DNA of 64,000 bases from Candidatus Rickettsiella viridis. Its GTDB lineage: Bacteria > Pseudomonadota > Gammaproteobacteria > Diplorickettsiales > Diplorickettsiaceae. Each line of letters opens with the position of its first letter. The first letter of the stretch is position 1. Below, one piece after another: positions 15,655 through 25,400 of this stretch. The stretch lies in assembly GCF_003966755.1 (NCBI RefSeq), contig NZ_AP018005.1, positions 1-64,000 of the forward strand. The letters run 5' to 3'. The notes under the pieces were generated by a model. It saw only the letters and a list, made by a program, of their open reading frames with translations. It made no database searches and was not told the origin of the DNA. A program made the position numbers and the translations under genes.

Positions 15655-17163
15655 TTATTTGGAATGAAATAGTGATCTCCTATAGCTTAATGCCTCCATA
15701 AGGTGAGGATTTTGTATTTGTTCACAGCCTGTTAAATCAGCAATAGTTCTGGCAATACGTAAAATACGGTGATAGGCACGTGCTGAAAGTTGAAATTCAG
15801 CAAAGGCCTTTTCTAGTATTGCTTGATCTTTTTTAGAAAGTTTACAAGCTTTTTCTAAGGCTTTACCCGACAAATTATTATTTAATATCCCTCGATCATA
15901 ATATTGTTTTTTGCGTGCTTTTTGTACACGAGCCCTAACTGTAGCACTGGTTTCGGAGGGTAATTTTTTTAAGAAATGATTTTTATCGATTAGATCGACT
16001 CTCACTTGCATATCGATACGATCCAAAAAGGGTCCAGATAGTTTTCTGTGGTAGCGTTGAATCTGTGTTGTAGAGCACTCACAACGATTTGTTATGCTTC
16101 CTAAGTATCCACAAGGACAAGGATTCATTGCAGCAATGAGTTGAAAGTTAGCTGGGAATTCGGCCTGACGAGCGGCACGTGAGATAGTAATAGTCCCTGA
16201 CTCTAATGGCTCGCGTAAAGACTCCAAAACTTGTTTATTAAATTCGGGTAATTCATCGAGAAATAAAACGCCTTGGTGCGCTAAGGAAATTTCACCTGGC
16301 CTAGGTGGGCTGCCGCCACCAACGAGTGCAATACTAGAAGCAGTATGATGGGGTGAACGGAAAGCGGCTGATTTCCAATCACGAAGTTTAAATCCTTTTT
16401 CGGAAATAGATCGAACGGTTGCTATTTCCAAGGCTTCTTCATCGCTTAATGGAGGTAACAAACTCATTAAGCGAGTTGCTAACATGGTTTTTCCAGTTCC
16501 CGGTGGGCCTATCAGCAATAAACTATGTTTGCCGCTAGCAGCGATTTCAAGTGCGCGTTTTGCATGTAGCTGTCCAAAAACATCTGCTAAATCTGCTTGA
16601 ATGGCGCTAGTGTTAGCAGTTTCAAATTCACGTTTATAAGGTGATAAAAACTCTTTAGCATGAAGATGTGAACAGATTTGTAAGATATTTTTTGCCGGCA
16701 ATATCATGGTATGTTGGCTTAAGCTAGCCTCTAATGCATTATCGGCGGGCAATATAATTTTGTGATTTGCTTTATAGGCTTCGAGTGCAAAAGGTAATAT
16801 AGCTGAAACAGGACGTAATTCACCAGATAAACCTAATTCACCAATAAATTCATAACTTCCCAGTGAGTCGTTTGGAATTTGTTTAGAAGCCGCTAGAATT
16901 CCTAATGCAATGGCTAAATCAAAGCGTCCACCTTGTTTGGGGAGATCGGCAGGAGCAAGATTGATGGTAATCCGTCGAATTGGAAATTCAAATCGGGAGT
17001 TTAAAATTGCACTGCGTACCCGCTCCCGACTCTCTTTTACTTCTTTTTCAGCTAGGCCAACAATAGATAAACTAGGTAAGCCATTGGAAATATGGGTTTC
17101 AACGTTAACAGCCGGGGCTTTAATTCCAGTGCTTGCACGTGTTTGCACGATAGCTAATGACAT
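15655..17163 (-). CDS. comM: YifB/ComM family Mg-chelatase-like AAA+ ATPase
   Basis: ComM is a hexameric helicase that promotes branch migration during natural transformation. The product of 502 residues from MSLAIVQTRA has an N-terminal Lon-like domain, then the AAA+ module with Walker A LIGPPGTGKTML near residue 215, the DELPEF Walker B, and the family's Cys motif NPCPCGYLG. The frame is open 11 codons further upstream, but this ATG has AAGGA 8 bases before it and matches family N termini. It lies downstream of ubiK on the same strand, a conserved pairing in gammaproteobacteria. Confidence 0.95.
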   Translation of the reverse strand: MSLAIVQTRASTGIKAPAVNVETHISNGLPSLSIVGLAEKEVKESRERVRSAILNSRFEFPIRRITINLAPADLPKQGGRFDLAIALGILAASKQIPNDSLGSYEFIGELGLSGELRPVSAILPFALEAYKANHKIILPADNALEASLSQHTMILPAKNILQICSHLHAKEFLSPYKREFETANTSAIQADLADVFGQLHAKRALEIAASGKHSLLLIGPPGTGKTMLATRLMSLLPPLSDEEALEIATVRSISEKGFKLRDWKSAAFRSPHHTASSIALVGGGSPPRPGEISLAHQGVLFLDELPEFNKQVLESLREPLESGTITISRAARQAEFPANFQLIAAMNPCPCGYLGSITNRCECSTTQIQRYHRKLSGPFLDRIDMQVRVDLIDKNHFLKKLPSETSATVRARVQKARKKQYYDRGILNNNLSGKALEKACKLSKKDQAILEKAFAEFQLSARAYHRILRIARTIADLTGCEQIQNPHLMEALSYRRSLFHSK

Positions 17164-17238
17164 AGTGCAATTCCTTTTTACTATTATTTTTGACAAATAG
17201 GATTTTTGTCGTTGTAAGCCAAGGCTTCGAAAAGGGTA

Positions 17239-17511
17239 CTATTTATTCTTTTTATTTAGCTTTGCTTTTGGAGTATGTTCTTCTAACTGTTCTAATTGTT
17301 TTGCTAATGCATTTATTTTAGCACGAGTTTTTGCTAAAACGTTTTTTTGGACATTAAATTCTTCGCGGGTGACTAAGTCGAGTTTCGCCAGCATACTTTG
17401 CACGACAGCACGAAAATTTTTATCGAGATCATGTTTGAATTTTTTTGCGCCAGGGGGAAGCTTGTCACTAAATTGCTTTGCTATATCATTTATAAAATTC
17501 ATATCGAGCAT
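17239..17511 (-). CDS. ubiK: Ubiquinone biosynthesis accessory factor UbiK (BMFP domain)
   Basis: UbiK (YqiC) is a small coiled-coil protein that helps the lipid-bound UbiJ ubiquinone-synthesis complex under aerobic growth. The 90 residues begin MLDMNFINDIAKQF, have the family segment VQSMLAKLDLVTREEFNVQK near residue 38-57 (quoted here in exactly 20 residues), then a heptad-rich helix ending in a Lys-rich tail. AGAGGA lies 8 bases before the ATG. It sits between the kinase-like gene upstream and comM downstream, same strand, likely cotranscribed. Confidence 0.9.
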   Translation of the reverse strand: MLDMNFINDIAKQFSDKLPPGAKKFKHDLDKNFRAVVQSMLAKLDLVTREEFNVQKNVLAKTRAKINALAKQLEQLEEHTPKAKLNKKNK

Positions 17512-17534
17512 AAAATATTCCTCTTTAAATTTAT

Positions 17535-19112
17535 TTACGATAGTGCATCAAAATGAACGCGCGGACAAATTTTATCTAAAATATTTTTTGATAAAATTTG
17601 TTTATCTTTAATTAGGAGTGTATGTTCTTTTTCTAAACTGGTTAGAGGTTCATTATTTTTTTTCTGTTCTATTAAAATAGTCAAATCTGCTTCAGAATCG
17701 CTGTTGGGATTGTTTAAACGACGCTTAATTCGTTGTTCTATCTCAGTGTTATTGACTTGGCAATGTAATATATAAAAAGGTATTTGCATTTTTTTTGCCA
17801 AAGAGTAAAAGCAAGTTCGTTGCGAATGCTGCAGAAAAGTCGCGTCAACGAGTGTTGTGAAACCGGCTTTAATAATTATTTCTGTTAAATCGCTAAGTTT
17901 TTTATAGGTTTCTTTTGTTGCTTCAGCCGTATAAATGCCGCTATTTAAACCAGAGTTAGAGTGGCCATGTAAGGGTATATCAAATAGATTTTTTCGTATA
18001 ATGTCGGAGTTTATTTGAATGGCGCCACAATGTGTAACACATTCTTTTGCAACGGTTGTTTTTCCAGAGCCAGCAAATCCATGTGTGATAATGAGAGAAG
18101 GTTTTACTGGTTGTGTATACGATTCTGCGAGGTTAATAAAATTATAATAATCGTTTTGTATTTCTTTTTTCTCTTCATCACCCAATTTTTCTTGCTTTAA
18201 ACGAAATAAAGCGATTTTAGCCCGTACTACTGCACGGTAAGTAAGATAATAAGGCAATAAGGCAAGTCCTTCGTAATCTCCTGTATAATGTAGGTAAGTA
18301 TTAAGTAGTTGATTTGCAAAACCGGGTTGTTTTTTTTCTGTTAAATCCATCATTAAGAACGCCAGATCCGCAATGACATCGGTCCATCTTAAATCCTCAT
18401 TGAATTCTAAACGATCAAAAAGAATCGGTTTGTTTTTATAAAAAATAATATTTGCCAAGTGGAGATCGCCATGACAGTCACGAATAAAGCCGTGGTCTTT
18501 TCTTGACTGTAATGAAGGTTGCAGTTGCTTAAACTGTTGTTCAGACCATATTTCTAAGCGTTTTAATTGATTAATATCGGTAGGATTGGTTAATAAAGGC
18601 GCTATTTGTTCGAAATTTTGCTTGCTGGGTGCATGAACCTCTTCGGGTTGCCCAAAGCGGGATTCTTTTGCAGCAATAGGCGTTTTTTGATGAAATTCGG
18701 CTATTAACTTGCTGAGTTGGTCAATGATGTTTTCTGTCAAGCCGCCTTGTTTTAATAATGTACTTAATAGGTTTTCTTGTGGAAATTCTAGCATCTTGAT
18801 GGCATATTCTAAAATAGGGCCTGTGCCATTAATCTGTGGATGATCCAGGGTTCCTGTAATGGGTACAACATTCAGGTAAATTTCTGAAGCAAATTGTTGA
18901 CCTAATCGTAGTTCTTCTTCACAGAAATGTTTTCGTTTTTCTAATGTAGAGAAATCTAAAAATCCAAAATCAACGGTTTTTTTTATTTTATAAGCATATT
19001 TGCCTGTCAAAATAACCCAAGAAACATGCGTTTCGATGAGTCGGGTCTGAGAGACAGGATGCTCATAAAGCGAATTGGAAAGTAGATTTTTTATCAAGAC
19101 GTTTGTAGGCAT
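17535..19112 (-). CDS. Bifunctional aminoglycoside-phosphotransferase-like / P-loop kinase-like protein
   Basis: The 525-residue protein joins two domains. The N-terminal 320 residues resemble the APH/choline-kinase fold: YKIKKTVDFGFLDFS, the catalytic loop RDCHGDLHLANI near residue 212, and metal-binding ILFDRLEF near 230. The C-terminal 190 residues are a P-loop domain with THGFAGSGKTT near 345 and a gluconate-kinase-like layout. Such fusions are widespread in proteobacteria as 'AAA family ATPase' but their substrate is unknown; small-metabolite phosphorylation is an inference. It lies 23 bases upstream of ubiK. Confidence 0.85.
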   Translation of the reverse strand: MPTNVLIKNLLSNSLYEHPVSQTRLIETHVSWVILTGKYAYKIKKTVDFGFLDFSTLEKRKHFCEEELRLGQQFASEIYLNVVPITGTLDHPQINGTGPILEYAIKMLEFPQENLLSTLLKQGGLTENIIDQLSKLIAEFHQKTPIAAKESRFGQPEEVHAPSKQNFEQIAPLLTNPTDINQLKRLEIWSEQQFKQLQPSLQSRKDHGFIRDCHGDLHLANIIFYKNKPILFDRLEFNEDLRWTDVIADLAFLMMDLTEKKQPGFANQLLNTYLHYTGDYEGLALLPYYLTYRAVVRAKIALFRLKQEKLGDEEKKEIQNDYYNFINLAESYTQPVKPSLIITHGFAGSGKTTVAKECVTHCGAIQINSDIIRKNLFDIPLHGHSNSGLNSGIYTAEATKETYKKLSDLTEIIIKAGFTTLVDATFLQHSQRTCFYSLAKKMQIPFYILHCQVNNTEIEQRIKRRLNNPNSDSEADLTILIEQKKNNEPLTSLEKEHTLLIKDKQILSKNILDKICPRVHFDALS

Positions 19113-19229
19113 AGTTAGATATTAAGTACAGTCATAATAATTACATTAAAGTGAACTATAACGTAACTTGTTATTTGTTGTAAGAGTACTGAAGCTTTTT
19201 TAGGCATTTTTTTATAGTAGGTTGTTTTA

Positions 19230-20372
19230 ATGGATTTGCAGCGAGCTAAAAAATGTGTTCAAGAATTGTTACTTGAGGCTGGAATAACAATCAATGGTAA
19301 AAATCCATCGGATATTCAGGTCTATAATGAAGCATTTTATAGCCGTATTTTAAAAGATCCCATTCTAGGCTTAGGTGAGACCTACGTTGCTAAATGGTGG
19401 GATTGCGAACAGTTAGATCAGTTTTTTTATTACCTTTTAAGAGCAGGCGTGGAAGAGGGAATAAAAAAAAATACATGCTTTTTGCCTTATATTTTAAAAA
19501 CCAAGCTGCTAGCAATTTTTATGCGTAGCTGGAATTTACAAGCTAAGTCACGCGCTTTTGAAGTGGGTATACGGCATTACGATAAAGGGAACGTATTATA
19601 CCAAACGATGTTAGATAAATACCTAACATATAGTTGTGGCTATTGGAAAGAGGCTGGCAATTTAGATGAGGCGCAACAAGCTAAACTTGCTTTGACGTGT
19701 GAAAAATTACAATTAAGACCAGGAATGCAGGTTTTAGATATTGGCTGTGGGTGGGGTAGTTTTTGTCGATATGCAGCAGAAAATTATCATGTTTCTGTAT
19801 TAGGCATTACCGTATCAAAGGAACAATACCAATATGCTAAAGATTTTTGTAGCGGGCTTTCTGTAGAAATTCGCTTAGTGGACTATCGATCTATTCAGGG
19901 TTCTTTTGATCGTGTTTGTTCTATTGGTATGTTTGAACATGTGGGACCTAAAAATTATCTTAATTATATGCAACTTATTCATCGTTGTTTAAAAAAAGAG
20001 GGGTTATTTTTACTACATACGATTGGGAGTAATACATCGCAGTATTTCCCTAATCCATGGATTCATAAGTATATCTTCCCTAATGGGGTTTTACCTTCGA
20101 TTCAACAAATTGGTAAAGCTAGTGAAGGACTTTTTGTGATGGAGGATTGGCATAATTTTGGCGCTTATTATGATCAGACCTTAATGGCCTGGTATGCTAA
20201 TTTTTCAGAAAACTGGGATTCTTTACAAAAATATTATGATGCATCCTTTTATCGGTTGTGGAAGTACTATTTGTTGGCTTGTGCAGGTGCTTTTAGAGCA
20301 CGTGACATTCAGCTTTGGCAGGTTGTGTTTTCTAAGGGCGGTGTCATTAAGGGTTATGATTCTATACGATAA
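19230..20372 (+). CDS. cfa: Cyclopropane-fatty-acyl-phospholipid synthase
   Basis: Cfa transfers a methylene group from S-adenosylmethionine to unsaturated acyl chains of membrane phospholipids, usually on entry to stationary phase. The 380 residues have a lipid-binding N-terminal region and the SAM-binding motif VLDIGCGWGSF near residue 168. The later family sequence CSIGMFEHVGPKNY near 230 and the C-terminal RLWKYYLLACAGAFRARDIQLWQ (shown here as WKYYLLACAGAFRAR) are intact. Length matches E. coli Cfa (382). It is divergent from the kinase-like gene and stands alone. Confidence 0.96.
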   Translation: MDLQRAKKCVQELLLEAGITINGKNPSDIQVYNEAFYSRILKDPILGLGETYVAKWWDCEQLDQFFYYLLRAGVEEGIKKNTCFLPYILKTKLLAIFMRSWNLQAKSRAFEVGIRHYDKGNVLYQTMLDKYLTYSCGYWKEAGNLDEAQQAKLALTCEKLQLRPGMQVLDIGCGWGSFCRYAAENYHVSVLGITVSKEQYQYAKDFCSGLSVEIRLVDYRSIQGSFDRVCSIGMFEHVGPKNYLNYMQLIHRCLKKEGLFLLHTIGSNTSQYFPNPWIHKYIFPNGVLPSIQQIGKASEGLFVMEDWHNFGAYYDQTLMAWYANFSENWDSLQKYYDASFYRLWKYYLLACAGAFRARDIQLWQVVFSKGGVIKGYDSIR

Positions 20373-20553
20373 ATTAAGGCGCTTGCTTCTTAATCCCCTT
20401 AAGTTTTTATTGCCTATCTTCTTTTTGTCTCTTACCCGCTCGTCGATTTATAAACACAAACCAATAAAAGAATGTAAAATGAATTTTATCGCGGTTTACC
20501 CCCTATTATTTTTGTGAAACAATGTAAGCCATAATTTAGGTGGAGAGAGCAGT

Positions 20554-21093
20554 GTGATTGATTCAGAAGGCTTCCGTATAGGTGTGGGGATTATTGTTGC
20601 TAATGATTGTGGTCAGGTCCTCTGGGCGCGCCGCATTGGCCAACATGCTTGGCAGTTTCCTCAAGGCGGAATGCAATGTGATGAAACACCTGAACAAGCA
20701 TTGTTTAGAGAGCTTTATGAAGAGCTAGGACTTGAAGATTCTGATGTGAAATTACTCGGCGGCACTAAAAATTGGTTATATTACTGGTTACCACCCCATT
20801 TGCGACGTTCGCATGTTCAACCTTTATGTATTGGACAGAAGCAAAAATGGTTTTTGTTATGTTTAACAGGCGATCCTGAAAAAATTCGCTTTGATGTTAC
20901 ACGTTCGCCCGAGTTTGATCGTTGGCGATGGGCTCCCTATTGGTACCCTATAAGACAAGTTATAACTTTTAAACGCCATGTTTATCGCCGAGCATTAGAA
21001 GAGCTATCAAGCTTACTGCCTGTAGGTAGTGTACAGCTAAAAAGGATGAATAAATTAGTGGATAGTTCAACGTTGGTAGAAAAAGTCGAATAA
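20554..21093 (+). CDS. rppH: RNA pyrophosphohydrolase RppH (Nudix)
   Basis: RppH removes pyrophosphate from the 5' triphosphate of mRNAs and triggers RNase E decay. The 179 residues begin [17 protein letters not shown] and hold a full Nudix box GGMQ[20 protein letters not shown] near residues 38-60. WAPYWYP near 129 and the C-terminal helix are typical. The GTG start has GGAGAG 7 bases upstream. It is followed by ptsP, the same order as rppH-ptsP in E. coli, but the gap here holds a short repeat remnant. Confidence 0.95.
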   Translation: MIDSEGFRIGVGIIVANDCGQVLWARRIGQHAWQFPQGGMQCDETPEQALFRELYEELGLEDSDVKLLGGTKNWLYYWLPPHLRRSHVQPLCIGQKQKWFLLCLTGDPEKIRFDVTRSPEFDRWRWAPYWYPIRQVITFKRHVYRRALEELSSLLPVGSVQLKRMNKLVDSSTLVEKVE

Positions 21094-21134
21094 ACGTAAA
21101 CAAGCTATTTAGGTTAGATTTTTAATAGGAAAAA

Positions 21135-21194
21135 TATCTTGCAGCAATGAGATTCTCGGCAGGCATCGCCGAGGACTCAAGTGCGAAGCGTATA
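21135..21194. repeat. Miniature remnant of the TATACTC/GAGTATA palindromic element
   Basis: The 60 bases correspond to both ends of the dispersed element with the middle missing: GCAGCAATGAGATTCTCGGC matches the left arm and GCCGAGGACTCAAGTGCGAA the right arm. The arms still pair through CTCGGC and GCCGAG. The ends, TATCTTG and CGTATA, are diverged from the full copies. A 14-base palindrome GAATAGCGCTATTC follows at about 21205. It lies between rppH and ptsP and supplies no start codon. Confidence 0.7.
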
Positions 21195-21271
21195 GCACTC
21201 GAAGAATAGCGCTATTCCTGTTATAACCCCTCTCTTTTAGGTTCAAATCATAATTTGTCAGGTGTTTGCCT

Positions 21272-23545
21272 ATGTTGAAGGTACTTCGTCGTATTGTTCA
21301 GGAAGTTAGTAGCGCACAGCGTTTTGAACAAGCCTTACAAATATTAGTGAGTCGAGTTCGGGAGGCGTTGCATACGCAATCCTGTACTGTTTTTTTATTG
21401 GATGATAAAAAGATCTATGTTTTGTTAGCAACCGATGGTTTGAATCCTAGTTCTGTCGGGAAAGTTCGTTTGACGTTTGATCAAGGATTGGTCGGGTTAA
21501 TTGGTAGAACGAGGGAGTTAATCAATATCGATAATGCCCCTGAGCACAGTGATTTTTTTTATGTCCAAGGCCTAGGGGAAGAACGTTATAAGGCATTCTT
21601 AGGAGTGCCTATTGTTCATAATCGAGCTTTGTTGGGTGTGCTCGTCGTACAGCAAGAAGAGCAGCGTTGTTTCGATGAAACCGAAGAAGCTTTTTTAGTG
21701 ACCATGGCAGCGCAACTAGGTGGCGTATTAGCCCATGCAGAAGCGACGGGAGAAATTTCCTTTAAGGAAAATAAAGAACAAGTTCAAGCAGATATTATTT
21801 TTCAGGGTATTGCTAGTGCACCTGGTATTTCAGTTGGCCAAGCCGTGGTTGCTTATCCATTTGCTGATTTGGAAGCGGTTCCGCATAAAAAAGTAAAGAA
21901 CATCTCAGCTGAAGTATCTCAATTAAAAAAAGCTTTTAAATCAGCACGAAATGATATACAGCGTTTAAAAAAACATATGCTGTCTGTTTTGCCCGAGGAA
22001 GAACAAGCGTTATTTGATGTTTACCTGATGATTTTAGATAAAGCGAGCTTGGAAAAAGAAGTCATTAAAGTGATTCAAGAAACCCAGCAATGGGCTCAAG
22101 CAGCTTTGCAAATAGTGATAGCGTCTCATGTTCTTCAATTTGAGAGAGTTGATGATGATTATTTACGTGAAAGAGCGGCTGACTTGCGTGATCTGGGTCG
22201 TCGAATCTTAATGCACTTACAACATGGGCAGCTTACCCCGATTCTTTATCCTGAAAAAACTATTTTAGTCGGAGAAGAAGTTTCTCCTTCTGCCTTAGCG
22301 GAGGTCCCTGAAGGTCGATTAGTGGGTATTGTATCTGTAAAAGGCTCTAGCCATTCACATTTATCGATACTTGCACGTTCCTTAGGAATTCCAGCTATCA
22401 CCGGGGTAGAGAATTTACCCGTTAACCAGTTAGAGGCACAAACCTTGATTGTCGATGGTGCTCAAGGAAAGCTTATCGTGGCACCTTCAGCACCAGTGAA
22501 GCAAAGTTTTATTGCGTTAATTGAGCAGCAGCGTGAGTTTTCTGATAGTTTGGAGCCCTTGCGCGATCTTCCTGCTGAAACGTTAGATGGTTATAGCATT
22601 TCACTTTGGGTCAATACCGGATTGATGGCGGATGCTAATCTTTCTTTGACGGCCGGTGCAGAAGGGATCGGCTTATACCGTACAGAAATGCCTTTTTTAA
22701 TCCGTGATTGTTTTCCTGCCGAGGATGAGCAATATGGGTTATACCGTCAATTATTAACGGCATTTTCTCCTCGGCCTGTGGTCATGCGAACCCTCGATAT
22801 AGGCGGCGATAAGGCATTGCCTTATTTTCCTATTAAAGAAGATAATCCTTTTTTAGGTTGGCGTGGAATACGGGTAACGCTTGATCACCCAGAAATTTTC
22901 TTAATACAAATTCGAGCCATGTTACGTGCGAATCGAGGTCTTAATAATCTGCGTATTATGTTACCCATGATTAGCTGTGTTGCAGAGGCCGATCATGCCT
23001 TACGTTTAATTAATCAAGCCTATGAAAAAGAATTGAGCGAAGATCCCAATGCGTGCAAACCACCCATTGGGATTATGATAGAAGTACCCTCAGCAATTTA
23101 TCAGGCGCATGCATTGGCTGAGCGAGTTGAGTTTTTATCAGTGGGTAGCAATGATTTAACCCAGTATATGTTAGCCGTGGATCGTAATAATCCACGAGTG
23201 GCGAATCTCTACGATCCTTTTCAGCCATCGGTTCTGCAAGCATTGGTTCAGGTGGTAGAAGCGGCTCACCAAGCACAAAAACCAGTGAGTATTTGTGGAG
23301 AAATGGCCAGTGACCCGTTAGCTATCCCATTATTACTCGCGATGGGATTTGATGCGTTGAGTATGAACTCTTTTTCGATTCCCCGAATAAAATCCGTTAT
23401 TCGTCATATTAGTTTCAGGCAGGCTAAAGTCTTGTTAGCGCAAGTTTTAAAGATGGACAATGCTAAGACAATCAGAGATTATTTGGGCCAGGCATTGGCT
23501 AGTTTAAGCCTAAAAACATTGGCGTCAGTCGAAGTTGAGGCATAG
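21272..23545 (+). CDS. ptsP: Phosphoenolpyruvate-protein phosphotransferase PtsP (Enzyme I-Ntr)
   Basis: PtsP autophosphorylates from PEP and feeds the nitrogen-type PTS (NPr and PtsN), a regulatory not transport chain. The protein of 757 residues has a GAF domain (about 1-160, FLGVPIVHNRALLGVLVVQQ quoted in 20), an EI N-terminal helical domain, the swivelling His domain with SHLSILARSLGIPA near residue 365, and a C-terminal PEP-binding barrel with GLYRTEMPFL near 470 and GIMIEVPSAI. An upstream TTG is open, but ATG at 21272 matches family starts (MLKVLRRIVQEV). Confidence 0.95.
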   Translation: MLKVLRRIVQEVSSAQRFEQALQILVSRVREALHTQSCTVFLLDDKKIYVLLATDGLNPSSVGKVRLTFDQGLVGLIGRTRELINIDNAPEHSDFFYVQGLGEERYKAFLGVPIVHNRALLGVLVVQQEEQRCFDETEEAFLVTMAAQLGGVLAHAEATGEISFKENKEQVQADIIFQGIASAPGISVGQAVVAYPFADLEAVPHKKVKNISAEVSQLKKAFKSARNDIQRLKKHMLSVLPEEEQALFDVYLMILDKASLEKEVIKVIQETQQWAQAALQIVIASHVLQFERVDDDYLRERAADLRDLGRRILMHLQHGQLTPILYPEKTILVGEEVSPSALAEVPEGRLVGIVSVKGSSHSHLSILARSLGIPAITGVENLPVNQLEAQTLIVDGAQGKLIVAPSAPVKQSFIALIEQQREFSDSLEPLRDLPAETLDGYSISLWVNTGLMADANLSLTAGAEGIGLYRTEMPFLIRDCFPAEDEQYGLYRQLLTAFSPRPVVMRTLDIGGDKALPYFPIKEDNPFLGWRGIRVTLDHPEIFLIQIRAMLRANRGLNNLRIMLPMISCVAEADHALRLINQAYEKELSEDPNACKPPIGIMIEVPSAIYQAHALAERVEFLSVGSNDLTQYMLAVDRNNPRVANLYDPFQPSVLQALVQVVEAAHQAQKPVSICGEMASDPLAIPLLLAMGFDALSMNSFSIPRIKSVIRHISFRQAKVLLAQVLKMDNAKTIRDYLGQALASLSLKTLASVEVEA

Positions 23546-23555
23546 AGCCCATTTT

Positions 23556-24902
23556 ATGAACCATTATAATAAATATCAAACGAGTTTTAATCACTATCCA
23601 CATCAACGCCCTCAGCGCTTATCACGTCCAGAAAGTTATTCTGAATTAGAAACTTGTACTTCGGGTGGTATTGCACGTGGTCTGGGGGGTAGTTATGGTG
23701 ATGCAGCTTTAAATAAAGATGGTCACGTTATTTTAACCGAGCGCTTAGATCGTTTTCTTGAGTTTGATGAACAACAAGGCGTCCTTTGTGTTGAAGCCGG
23801 TGTCAGCCTAAGGAAAATACTCGATCTTATTGTTCCACGTGGCTGGTTTTTGCCGGTGACACCCGGGACAAGTTATGTGACATTAGGCGGTTGTGTTGCA
23901 GCCGATGTGCATGGAAAAAATCATCAGCGCGTGGGTTCTATTGGACAACATGTAGTGTCTTTCACGTTGATAACAGCACAAGGCGAGCAGGTGCAATGTT
24001 CACCCGAGATTCATTCTGAGTTATTTTGGGCAACGATAGGTGGTATGGGGTTAACCGGTATTATTGGTACCGTGACACTAAAACTTAAGCCTATAGAAAG
24101 TGCCTATTTACTGGTGCAACATAAACAGACAAATAACTTACAAGAAACATTTGACGCTCTTTCTCAAGAAAGTTCATCCGATGAATATGAGGTGGCGTGG
24201 TTAGACGGCTTAAATTTGCCGTTAGGCCGTAGCATCATTATGCGAGCTAGGCATGCCAATTTAGCTGAATTGCCATCGCAACAACAGCATGCGCCTTTTA
24301 TTGCACCCCCTCGCAAAACGTATAAACTTCCTTTTTATTTACCGAATGGATTGCTTCATCCAACACTGATAAAAGCCTTTAATAAGTATTATTATCAGCA
24401 ATTAGCTAAAAAAGAATCGCCTATTTTAATGTCTTATAGCGATTATTTTTATCCGCTGGATAAGATTGTGCATTGGCCACGACTGTACGGTAAGCGTGGA
24501 TTTCTACAATATCAGTGTGTTATTCCTACAGAATCAGCTTATACCGTGACTAAACAAATATTAGAAACCTTACATGCAGAAAAGCACCCTGTTTATTTAG
24601 CGGTTTTAAAACGTTTTGGTAAAGAAAACGCAGCGCCTTTATCTTTCGCTATGCCAGGTTTTACCTTAGCATTAGATCTTCCCATTCTGAATCAAGGTTT
24701 ATTTGATTGTTTGGATAAACTAGATGCAATGGTTATTGAGGCTGGCGGACGTGTTTATTTAGCGAAAGATGCACGCTTAAACCCCGAGGCGTTTCGTAAA
24801 ATGTATCCCCGTTATTCAGAGTGGCTAGCCGTGAAGCAGCAGTGGGATCCAGAAAATAAGCTTAGCTCGGGTTTGTCTAGACGATTAGAAATTACAGCTT
24901 AA
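23556..24902 (+). CDS. FAD-binding oxidase, DprE1-like
   Basis: The protein has 448 residues, from MNHYNKYQTSFNHYP. A PCMH-type FAD domain occupies the first 180 residues: GLGGSYGDAAL near 42, PVTPGTSYVTLGGCVAADVH near 102 (20 residues) and a following GKNHQRVGSIG. The C-terminal half ends YPRYSEWLAVKQQWDP as in aldonolactone and DprE1-type oxidases. DprE1 oxidises decaprenyl-phospho-ribose at C2; a matching DprE2-like reductase lies at 10797-11516. The substrate here is unproven. The frame is open seven codons further to TTG 23535, overlapping ptsP, but the ATG is preferred. Confidence 0.75.
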   Translation: MNHYNKYQTSFNHYPHQRPQRLSRPESYSELETCTSGGIARGLGGSYGDAALNKDGHVILTERLDRFLEFDEQQGVLCVEAGVSLRKILDLIVPRGWFLPVTPGTSYVTLGGCVAADVHGKNHQRVGSIGQHVVSFTLITAQGEQVQCSPEIHSELFWATIGGMGLTGIIGTVTLKLKPIESAYLLVQHKQTNNLQETFDALSQESSSDEYEVAWLDGLNLPLGRSIIMRARHANLAELPSQQQHAPFIAPPRKTYKLPFYLPNGLLHPTLIKAFNKYYYQQLAKKESPILMSYSDYFYPLDKIVHWPRLYGKRGFLQYQCVIPTESAYTVTKQILETLHAEKHPVYLAVLKRFGKENAAPLSFAMPGFTLALDLPILNQGLFDCLDKLDAMVIEAGGRVYLAKDARLNPEAFRKMYPRYSEWLAVKQQWDPENKLSSGLSRRLEITA

Positions 24903-24976
24903 TGCTTTATTGAAAATACAATTTGAAATTTTTTTCTGTATGAAGGAGTAAATTCCTTCTAAAGTGTCCATAAACA

Positions 24977-25342
24977 CTACAAATTATGCCTTAATTCCTT
25001 AAGTGAGTTTTTCAATTGAGTGATTTCATTTTCAATCTTAGCAATATTACACTTAGTATCGAGTATAAAAAATTGATGTCTATTTAGCATAGATTGATCT
25101 TGCTTTAACTGATTTTTATATTGGATTCTTTGTTGAACTACAGTTTGTAGTTTATGGGTAGGATCGTTTTGTGCAAGCTCCTTTTCTTGTAAAACGATAG
25201 AATCTAATTTATTTTTACTTTCGTTAACAATTATTTTGGTTTCGTTCAATAAGGCTTTCATTTTTTTTAATACATTTTTTTGTGTATTAAAACATCTTTT
25301 TTTATTGTGAAGCTGTATTTTTATTGTCTCATATTTTTTCAT
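24977..25342 (-). CDS. Small basic coiled-coil protein, unknown
   Basis: The 121-residue product is almost wholly helical and Lys/Gln rich, with heptad-like spacing (LKKMKALLNETKIIVNESK, KIENEITQLKNSLKEL). There is no signal peptide or membrane segment. A ribosome binding site AGGGAT lies just before the ATG on the minus strand. Base composition is more AT-rich than its neighbours. No family is recognised. The layout resembles the FliJ-like or secretion-chaperone class of small coiled coils, but this is only a structural likeness. It lies downstream of prlC, same strand. Confidence 0.6.
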   Translation of the reverse strand: MKKYETIKIQLHNKKRCFNTQKNVLKKMKALLNETKIIVNESKNKLDSIVLQEKELAQNDPTHKLQTVVQQRIQYKNQLKQDQSMLNRHQFFILDTKCNIAKIENEITQLKNSLKELRHNL

Positions 25343-25400
25343 AAAACATCCCTATGACCCTTAAGATAATAGCCCATTAGTTTTTATTTTTGATAAGGGG

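Noticed and set aside
20194-20517. A 107-codon frame overlapping the end of cfa
   Set aside because: It is mostly in another frame of cfa with no family resemblance and no ribosome site.
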